Positions 15,876-21,279 of a DNA stretch of 33,503 bases are shown here, one piece after another (positions within the stretch are counted from its first letter, which is position 1; each line of letters begins with the position of its first letter). The stretch is from Stygiolobus sp037389425. Its GTDB lineage: Archaea; Thermoproteota; Thermoprotei_A; Sulfolobales; Sulfolobaceae. The notes under the pieces were generated by a model. It was not told where the DNA came from. It ran no database searches and saw only the letters and a program-made list of their open reading frames with translations. The DNA lies in contig NZ_JBBHKR010000040.1 in the NCBI RefSeq assembly GCF_037389425.1, forward strand, positions 1-33,503, in the 5' to 3' direction. Made by a program: the position numbers and the translations under genes.

Positions 15876-16733
15876 TCACAAGTTTAACTCCTTAAGAGTG
15901 GCGTAAATAACGGAATTCTGTTCCATCTTTTCCTCAAGAGGCTTTCTGACTGTACCAACATATATTCCCCTATATTTTAACGCTACCTTTACACCCGCAG
16001 GATAATCTCCATCACTAATGGCTCTGGTAAGCATAGTTACGGCTCTCTGGGCTTCTAACGCTTCCTTACAATTACCTTCCTTTAGTAGTTTAAATAGTTT
16101 CAATACTAACTCTGGTGCGACGTTTGCAGTAGCTGATATCGCACCGTCAGCTCCTGACATCACTGCATAGTATATCAATTCGTCGTTACCTATAGTTACG
16201 TAGAATGGATTTCCTTCTTGCTTTAGCTCTACATACCGTTGTAGTAACGGAAGTTTTTCCGTAGTTAATTTAACTCCGTCTATAATTCCCTCGCTTACTA
16301 ACCTCCTCACTAAATCTAACTCTATATATGCCCTTCCATCATAATTGTACAAGTAAAGAGGTATTCCAAACTTCGAGAGCGATTCAAAGTAACCTATAAT
16401 CCCCTTCTCTGAGGGTTTATGATATATCGGAGGTAAAGAGGCTATCCCATCAGCTCCCACTTCAACAGCTAGTTTAGCTAACTTAAGAGCGTTTAAAGTG
16501 GAGTTTTCTGTTACATTTATTATAACCTTCAAGTTAGTGGATAGTCTCAGTGCCTTTATAAATTTCTCTTTTTCTTCCATACTTAACATGTTAAATTCCC
16601 CTGTAGTTCCTAAAGCGAACACAGTCTGTATTCCATTTCTCTTTAGGAAATCTAGGTAATTTTTCAATGAGTTCTCGTCTAGTCCTTCATCTTGTGCAAA
16701 CGGTGTTATTATTGCAGGTATAATTCCTTCCAC
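15876..16733 (-). CDS. KdgA/DapA-family class I aldolase (probable 2-keto-3-deoxygluconate-type aldolase)
   Basis: A 285-residue (beta/alpha)8 lyase of the dihydrodipicolinate synthase/N-acetylneuraminate lyase superfamily. The Schiff-base lysine is Lys155 (DGVKLTTE) and the catalytic tyrosine lies in LYLYNYDGR (125-133), the same positions as Lys155 and Tyr130 in the Sulfolobus KDG aldolase. The carboxylate-binding loop is GTTGEF (42-47). These enzymes form or split pyruvate-containing sugar acids. Sulfolobales make lysine by the LysW aminoadipate route, so a true DapA role is unlikely; a KDG aldolase paralogue or an aldolase for another 2-keto-3-deoxy acid is more probable. The YNYDG and GTTGE loops differ from canonical KdgA (YNYPT, GTTGL), hinting at a different substrate. 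Confidence 0.85.
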   Translation of the reverse strand: MEGIIPAIITPFAQDEGLDENSLKNYLDFLKRNGIQTVFALGTTGEFNMLSMEEKEKFIKALRLSTNLKVIINVTENSTLNALKLAKLAVEVGADGIASLPPIYHKPSEKGIIGYFESLSKFGIPLYLYNYDGRAYIELDLVRRLVSEGIIDGVKLTTEKLPLLQRYVELKQEGNPFYVTIGNDELIYYAVMSGADGAISATANVAPELVLKLFKLLKEGNCKEALEAQRAVTMLTRAISDGDYPAGVKVALKYRGIYVGTVRKPLEEKMEQNSVIYATLKELNL

Positions 16734-16746
16734 GAAGTGTTTAATC

Positions 16747-16766
16747 GTATAATAGTTTAAATATTT
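16747..16766. promoter_or_regulatory. Overlapping divergent promoters of the aldolase and DtxR-like genes
   Basis: The 46-bp spacer holds GTATAATAG (16747-16755), TTTAAA (16756-16761) and TAAATATT (about 16758-16765). On the minus strand the last sits 26-33 bp before the aldolase ATG (16733). The first two lie at that distance from the TTG (16780) and GTG (16786) candidates on the plus strand. A regulator bound here could influence both genes. Confidence 0.45.
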
Positions 16767-16779
16767 AGTTAGGAATTAA

Positions 16780-17190
16780 TTGATTGTGAGTATCTCAAGA
16801 AGAGAGCTCTCGTACCTCCTCGTCATTAAGAAGTATAATGACCAAGGACAACTTGCTAAGTTAAGTTGGATAGCAAAACAGCTAAGCATATCTCCAGCAA
16901 GTGCTTACGAGGAGCTGGAGCATTTAGAAGGTAAGGGCTATATAAAGAAGACTAGAAGTGGGATAGAAATAACAAGTGAGGGTAGGAAAGCCATAGATAA
17001 TTTAATAAAAGCACATAGGGTTATAGAGTCCTTATTGGTGGAGATAGGATTTTCTCCTGATGATGCTTGTAAGTACTCTACGCAGTTCGACTTCGCAGTC
17101 CCCGAGGAAATTATTGAAAAACTCCACAAGTACCTTGGAGAACCTAAAAAATGTCCTCATGGAGAAGTAATTCCCTTAACTAATTCTTAA
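16780..17190 (+). CDS. DtxR/MntR-like transcriptional regulator
   Basis: A 136-residue protein with an N-terminal winged helix-turn-helix (about 8-70: IAKQLSISPASAYEELEHLEGKGYIKK) and a helical dimerisation domain with the family pattern HRVIESLLVEIG (79-90) and CPHGEVIP (125-132). Family members repress metal-uptake genes when Mn(II) or Fe(II) is bound. His79 and Glu83, equivalent to the ancillary site of DtxR, are present, but the primary-site Glu-His pair after the cysteine (ACRWEH in DtxR) is replaced by ACKYST (96-101). Cys97, Cys125 and His127 remain. Metal response may therefore be altered or lost. The start is TTG 16780 or GTG 16786; both fit the promoter. It is divergent from the aldolase and overlaps the next gene tail by 4 bp. 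Confidence 0.82.
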   Translation: MIVSISRRELSYLLVIKKYNDQGQLAKLSWIAKQLSISPASAYEELEHLEGKGYIKKTRSGIEITSEGRKAIDNLIKAHRVIESLLVEIGFSPDDACKYSTQFDFAVPEEIIEKLHKYLGEPKKCPHGEVIPLTNS

Positions 17191-17393
17191 CCAAATATGA
17201 ATTTTCCCCATTTATACCTGAATAGGGCTCCTATTATTAAGAATATTACAGCTATCGGTACTACTATGTAAGGAACGAGTTGCCAACCTGGAACTCTCTC
17301 TAGTACATTAGCTACCCATATAGTCAATACAAGAAATACTGCAAGGGGACCAAGAACTACAAACCAAGTGATTGCGCTCCACTTCTTGCTCAT
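17187..17393 (-). CDS. Small membrane protein with two transmembrane helices
   Basis: A 68-residue protein from the ATG at 17393; a GTG at 17414 would add seven residues. Two hydrophobic helices (about residues 8-30 and 40-60 in the shorter form) are separated by a loop NVLERVPGWQ, and the C-terminus is basic (RYKWGKFIFG). I recognise no family. The TATA-like AATTTATAC on the minus strand (17416-17424) is about 27 bp before the ATG, favouring the shorter start. Its 3' end overlaps the DtxR-like gene by 4 bp tail to tail. It may be a small subunit of a membrane complex or a stress protein; this is inference. Confidence 0.7.
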   Translation of the reverse strand: MSKKWSAITWFVVLGPLAVFLVLTIWVANVLERVPGWQLVPYIVVPIAVIFLIIGALFRYKWGKFIFG

Positions 17394-17423
17394 AAAAGTT
17401 TCATCTAACTTCACAGTATAAAT

Positions 17424-17891
17424 TCATTCGTTTAAAATTTTTGTAATTATTTCGTACATCTCTTTATCTTTTTCCTCGATCCTCTTTAGTGACCATGGGA
17501 GTAATTTCTTGGTCTTTACCCCCCGTACGACGGATTTTAACCAAGATTCATAGACTTTGCCTCCGCTCTTAGAGTAAAACTCCTCTAACCGTTTTACAGC
17601 TTCGTTCTCATCCAAACCTTTAACGTTTACCAAATACCGGCTGGCTACGTAAAGTATAAACCTCTTTCTACAGTCATGCATTCCTTTTTCCAGAACTTTT
17701 TCTATCCACTGGTAGTTCACCTTCCTCCTTCTCGGAGGAAAGAGACCCTCTACTTCAAATAGAATTTCTCCTTTCTCGTTGTACACTTTGGAGTACTTAC
17801 CATCAAATACAACGTAACCCGCATAAGAACCATCTGGGTAATTCAGCGTGTATCTTATGACTTTGCTCTTTTCGTCCTCACCTTGCTTCAT
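17424..17891 (-). CDS. priX: PriX-like noncatalytic primase subunit
   Basis: A 155-residue protein. Residues 10-50 are a small beta-sheet region and residues 58-140 a helical domain with the pattern MHDCRKRFILYVASRYLVN (71-89), then ENEAVKRLEEFYSKSGGK and a basic helix SVVRGVKTKKLLPWSLK. This matches my memory of PriX, the third primase subunit of Sulfolobus (about 154 residues), which resembles the C-terminal domain of PriL but lacks the iron-sulfur cysteines; indeed only one cysteine (Cys74) is present. PriX helps the PriS-PriL complex bind nucleotides for primer synthesis. The first 14 bp overlap the end of the TtuA-like gene, so it is translated from that message. The assignment rests on pattern only and is moderately secure. 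Confidence 0.65.
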   Translation of the reverse strand: MKQGEDEKSKVIRYTLNYPDGSYAGYVVFDGKYSKVYNEKGEILFEVEGLFPPRRRKVNYQWIEKVLEKGMHDCRKRFILYVASRYLVNVKGLDENEAVKRLEEFYSKSGGKVYESWLKSVVRGVKTKKLLPWSLKRIEEKDKEMYEIITKILNE

Positions 17892-18831
17892 TCAGTACCC
17901 CCATTGAAATTCTGGCAGCACAGAACGAACAGATCTCCCTTCCTTTAGAGGTTGGTCTACCGCAGATTTTACACCTTGATATATCTTCTTCTTTTACGTA
18001 TTCCTTTTCAAGGGGGCCTTGAATCTTGTTCACAAAGTTTTGAACTAACATCATCATGAAACCCGGGATTTCGTCCTCTAACTCTTCTAATTTCCTCCTT
18101 ATCTTGTCCTGCGTCGCTCCACCTACCCTAAAGGTATGTGGGCACGAATCGTATAGGAACGGGATTCTATTAATGATGGCGTAAGTCAGTACTTCCTTTT
18201 CATATATTAGAAAAAGTGGTTTGATCTTTTTCACTTTGTAACCCTTCTCGGGCTGAGAGACCGGCTTTAACCTAGAAAGGTCTAGCACGTCTCCACTAAA
18301 ATAACCGGATAGTACAAACTGAGCCATGTCGTTTAAGTTGTGTCCAGTTGCAATTGCGTCTAACCCTTCCCTTTCAGCTATATCGTTTAATGTGTACCTT
18401 TTGACTAACCCACACGTACTACACACAGGTCTCTTAATTTTTTTCTTAGCCTCGTCTATGGTGAAACCGTATTCGTCTTTTATCCTGATCACTTTGTACT
18501 TGACTCCCAACATTTCGAAGTTTTTCACTGCAAACTCACTACTTTTAGTAGAGTATGCTTTTCCCATGTCTATTCCGAGATCGATGTTTATTCCGACTAG
18601 TTCAAAGCCATAAATCTTTGACAGCTTATACATTAAATGAAGTAGGGTAGTACTATCCTTACCCCCTGATACAGCTACTCCTACTCTTTCTATTCCATCT
18701 AACATGTGATATTTTTTGATTATCCTCTCAAATCTGTGTTCGAGCCACTCTGAGAAGTGTATTTTACATAGAGCTATGTTAGCGTAAGGTATTTTTATAA
18801 TAGCCTTCTCATCGCACTTAGCACATTTCAT
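17878..18831 (-). CDS. TtuA/Ncs6-family tRNA 2-thiouridine synthase
   Basis: A 317-residue PP-loop ATPase that adenylates a tRNA uridine for sulfur transfer, either at position 54 (TtuA) or at the wobble base (Ncs6). Zinc sites bracket the protein: Cys3, Cys6, Cys22, His25 at the N-terminus and Cys287, Cys290, Cys301, Cys304 at the C-terminus. The ATP PP-loop is SGGKDS (55-60). Cys137, Cys140 (CSTCG) and Cys230 (DSCPHTF) match the three cysteines that hold the [4Fe-4S] cluster of TtuA. ATGHNLND (161-168) is the second conserved motif. The sulfur donor would be a ubiquitin-like thiocarboxylate protein. Its 3' end overlaps the PriX-like gene by 14 bp. The ATG at 18831 is leaderless with a shared TATA element. 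Confidence 0.88.
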   Translation of the reverse strand: MKCAKCDEKAIIKIPYANIALCKIHFSEWLEHRFERIIKKYHMLDGIERVGVAVSGGKDSTTLLHLMYKLSKIYGFELVGINIDLGIDMGKAYSTKSSEFAVKNFEMLGVKYKVIRIKDEYGFTIDEAKKKIKRPVCSTCGLVKRYTLNDIAEREGLDAIATGHNLNDMAQFVLSGYFSGDVLDLSRLKPVSQPEKGYKVKKIKPLFLIYEKEVLTYAIINRIPFLYDSCPHTFRVGGATQDKIRRKLEELEDEIPGFMMMLVQNFVNKIQGPLEKEYVKEEDISRCKICGRPTSKGREICSFCAARISMGVLNEAR

Positions 18832-18853
18832 AATCCTAATTTTAGCATTAAAA

Positions 18854-18861
18854 CATATAAA
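18854..18861. promoter_or_regulatory. Shared TATA box of a divergent gene pair
   Basis: CATATAAA is centred about 26.5 bp from both ATG codons (18831 minus, 18884 plus) in a 52-bp spacer. It is the only good TATA element and is almost symmetric, the clearest case in the window of one box serving two leaderless genes. Confidence 0.6.
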
Positions 18862-18883
18862 CCAGACTGTAAAGCATAAACCA

Positions 18884-19561
18884 ATGCAAATTCTAGCAGA
18901 AGTTCATCCTAAACATAAATTGGAAAAGTTGATGAAAATAATATCACAATTGGAGTCCTTTGATGGGTTTAACATTCCAGACTCACCTTTAGGGATGCCT
19001 TCACCCTTGCCCTCAGTAGTTGGGACGCTCATCAGGTATACTTTTGAGGACAAGAGGGTTATAATAAACCAAAGAACCTTAGACACTAACGAGCTTTTTC
19101 TCCACTCTCTATCTATAACGAGCAAAATGATGAACTTCGATATAACATTCACTAGAGGAGATAAGCCTAAAATAGGCAGGGAAGTCGGTTATGTTGCACC
19201 TGAAGAAGCGGTCAAGATTGCTAAGGAGTATGGAGTAAACGCAGGGTTGATGATCAGTATGAGAAAGAGCAGAGAGGAAATCGAGAACAGGTTAAAGGTC
19301 ACGAATGCCGATTTCTATTTGGTTTTAAGGCTAGAAGACCCTGACCAGCTCGATAGGCTTAATACATCTGTCCTAATCCCTTACGTAATAGTGAAAACCG
19401 AGAAGAATAAGGAGTTGGCTAAAGTCCTTAACCAGCCCACAGTTGATGTTGACAAGGCGCAAGACTTCATACAAGCTTTAAAGAGAAAGGGTGTTGTAGG
19501 GGTTTTATTATCAGCCTTAGGAGACTATGATGCTTTATTACAACTTCAGAAGAAGATCTAA
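18884..19561 (+). CDS. MetF-like TIM-barrel protein (putative methylene-pterin reductase)
   Basis: A 225-residue protein with the pattern of the methylenetetrahydrofolate reductase barrel: an N-terminal strand and helix, then FDGFNIPDSPLGMPSPLP (about 26-43), equivalent to the family motif in which an Asp follows the first substrate loop, then a strand RVIINQRTLDTNELFLHSL and ITFTRGD (about 88-94), where MetF enzymes have the flavin-contacting LRGD. It is about 60-70 residues shorter than bacterial MetF and ends after a predicted helix. It probably binds FAD or a modified pterin and reduces a C1 group, but this is an inference from a distant match. It is divergent from the TtuA-like gene and convergent with the APC permease. 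Confidence 0.6.
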   Translation: MQILAEVHPKHKLEKLMKIISQLESFDGFNIPDSPLGMPSPLPSVVGTLIRYTFEDKRVIINQRTLDTNELFLHSLSITSKMMNFDITFTRGDKPKIGREVGYVAPEEAVKIAKEYGVNAGLMISMRKSREEIENRLKVTNADFYLVLRLEDPDQLDRLNTSVLIPYVIVKTEKNKELAKVLNQPTVDVDKAQDFIQALKRKGVVGVLLSALGDYDALLQLQKKI

Positions 19562-19631
19562 AAAACAAAGGAAAGAGAAAGGGAAAGAAGAGGTTAAAGG
19601 GTAAAAAAGTAATTTTAAAACCTAAACCTCC

Positions 19632-21134
19632 TTACTCTGGAGGTATCTCCTTATATACTAGGTTTAAGTCCACTCCTTTACTCTTGTTATGCATGTAAGA
19701 AACTGCGTATACTATAGCTGATCCTATAAGAGTCCCCAGAACGAAAACTAAAGTGATGAAGTCAACTCCAGTACTTGTCATAAACCCAAAGTCAGGGTTT
19801 GTTCCAGATACATAGGTTAAGTACGCGAAATATCCTATAGAGACCACTGACGCAGGGATTAATATACTTACTTTATTTTTAATACCGTGTATTAGCCCAG
19901 CTATTGAAACTACGAGGAAGTATAATGCACCTAATATAGTTGCACCATATAAAGATATAGCATTAGAAGAACCTAAGAAGAATATTACGGCTAAGAACAT
20001 TGTGACTAATCCTAAATCTAGTAAGTGTGTGTAAACCGGACTTCCGTTCTTGCTCACCGAAGCAAATATCGAGGGAAGCACTCTGTCAAAAGCCATTGCG
20101 AATATATATCTAGAGAAGACTATTACACCGTATGCTAATATGAAGAACTCCCAGGCTATTAGTCCCAGTCCTATTATCCATTCTAAAACTACGTTATTAG
20201 TAAGACCTATAGCAACGTTCCAGAAAGTATAAACGAACCCGTTCTGTATATATTCTGCAGTTGTAAATCCGTAACCACCTACATAATACATTAACCCGTA
20301 ACCTGCCTGAACTATGATGAAAGTGAGGATGAGGCTTATGAACACGTTGTATTTTAATGCATTCTTTCCTTTTATTTCAGCAGCTACAGCTGGACCTGCT
20401 TGCATCCACGGGAAGGTATAAAGTGCCAAGAAAGGTAACATGAATAACGTCGCATTCCAGTCGAAAGAGGGTCCGTTATAAGTCACATAAGTGATATTTA
20501 ATGCTTTGAGAACTGGCTGTATCTTTATGGAGAAGTCTCCTGCATTCACAGCTAAAACTCCCATAGCAAGGATCGTAGTAAAAAGAGAAAACAGACCTAG
20601 AACCGTTATTAATGAATAACCCCATTTTGCCTTAATAATATTTATAGCAACTATTACTGCCATTACAGCAAAAGCGAGTATAAAGGAAGGTATCGGCGAG
20701 GCTAAGTAATTACCTAGGTTTACCATTGATGTCTGTCCATTTAAGCTACCTATTTCGTTAAGAACTGACTGAATTGCTGACGATGCAAAAAATGCCGTTA
20801 GAGCGAAATATGCTACGGACTCAATCATTAGAGACAACGCCATGATGACTCCTATACTTCCGTGTAGGGTTCGTGAGATCCATACGTAATCTCCACCCGT
20901 CCTTGGTACTTTTCTTATAAAGTAAGTATATATGAGAGCTTGAGGGATCGCTAGGATAAAACCGATTAGTGTAGCCACGAGCAAGTTAGAACCAGGCTGA
21001 ACATAAGGTGTAATTGAACTATAAAGGGCTAGACCCGCAGACATGTTCCCGACGTTTAGCATAACGACGTCTAACATATTCACTTGTTTAATTAGACCAG
21101 AAGACTCCCTTACAAAAACGTTGCTTTTCTCCAT
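19632..21134 (-). CDS. APC-superfamily amino acid permease
   Basis: A 500-residue integral membrane protein with about 12-14 hydrophobic segments. The N-terminal region LDVVMLNVGNMSAGLALYSS (about 21-40) is the unwound TM1 substrate-binding helix of the amino acid-polyamine-organocation superfamily, and RKVPRTGGDYVWISRTLHGS (about 74-93) is the conserved loop after TM2. It should import amino acids, polyamines or a similar small molecule with H+ or Na+. The start is ATG 21134. It is divergent from the molybdenum hydroxylase gene across a 145-bp region with paired palindromes, suggesting joint regulation and perhaps that the permease imports the substrate of that enzyme or its precursor. Confidence 0.88.
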   Translation of the reverse strand: MEKSNVFVRESSGLIKQVNMLDVVMLNVGNMSAGLALYSSITPYVQPGSNLLVATLIGFILAIPQALIYTYFIRKVPRTGGDYVWISRTLHGSIGVIMALSLMIESVAYFALTAFFASSAIQSVLNEIGSLNGQTSMVNLGNYLASPIPSFILAFAVMAVIVAINIIKAKWGYSLITVLGLFSLFTTILAMGVLAVNAGDFSIKIQPVLKALNITYVTYNGPSFDWNATLFMLPFLALYTFPWMQAGPAVAAEIKGKNALKYNVFISLILTFIIVQAGYGLMYYVGGYGFTTAEYIQNGFVYTFWNVAIGLTNNVVLEWIIGLGLIAWEFFILAYGVIVFSRYIFAMAFDRVLPSIFASVSKNGSPVYTHLLDLGLVTMFLAVIFFLGSSNAISLYGATILGALYFLVVSIAGLIHGIKNKVSILIPASVVSIGYFAYLTYVSGTNPDFGFMTSTGVDFITLVFVLGTLIGSAIVYAVSYMHNKSKGVDLNLVYKEIPPE

Positions 21135-21168
21135 TTAGTATCCGTTTTGAACTATTGCGCGTACTATC

Positions 21169-21176
21169 TAATAAAG
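21169..21176 (-). promoter_or_regulatory. Putative TATA box of the APC permease
   Basis: On the minus strand CTTTATTA is centred about 38 bp before the ATG at 21134, predicting a leader of about 12 nt. The palindrome 21177-21195 begins immediately upstream of it. Confidence 0.4.
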
Positions 21177-21195
21177 TTTACATTATTTATGTAAA
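21177..21195. promoter_or_regulatory. Palindromic operator candidate TTTACAT-N5-ATGTAAA
   Basis: A perfect inverted repeat with 7-bp arms and a 5-bp spacer (TATTT). It abuts the putative TATA box of the permease, where an archaeal regulator could activate or block TFB/TBP binding. Its arms differ by one base from those of the second palindrome at 21223. Confidence 0.5.
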
Positions 21196-21222
21196 GTAAC
21201 TCAGAATCATTTACTTTTTGAA

Positions 21223-21240
21223 TTTACTTGGTCAAGTAAA
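21223..21240. promoter_or_regulatory. Palindromic operator candidate TTTACTT-N4-AAGTAAA
   Basis: A perfect inverted repeat with 7-bp arms around GGTC, ending about 7-9 bp before the TATA region of the molybdenum hydroxylase gene. Single TTTACTT half-sites also occur at 21210-21216, and AAGTAA occurs at about 21194-21199 and 21270-21275, so this spacer is enriched for the motif. Confidence 0.55.
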
Positions 21241-21246
21241 AACCCA

Positions 21247-21259
21247 AAACTTAAATAAA
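21247..21259 (+). promoter_or_regulatory. TATA region of the molybdenum hydroxylase gene
   Basis: AAACTTAAATAAA lies about 21-33 bp before the GTG start at 21280, consistent with a leaderless or nearly leaderless transcript. An ATG at 21278 is out of frame. Confidence 0.5.
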
Positions 21260-21279
21260 ATTTTTGTCTAAGTAAGCAT

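Noticed and set aside
15876..16733. Naming the aldolase dapA
   Set aside because: Lysine is made by the LysW route in Sulfolobales, and the tyrosine and lysine spacing matches KdgA equally well, so a dapA label would mislead.
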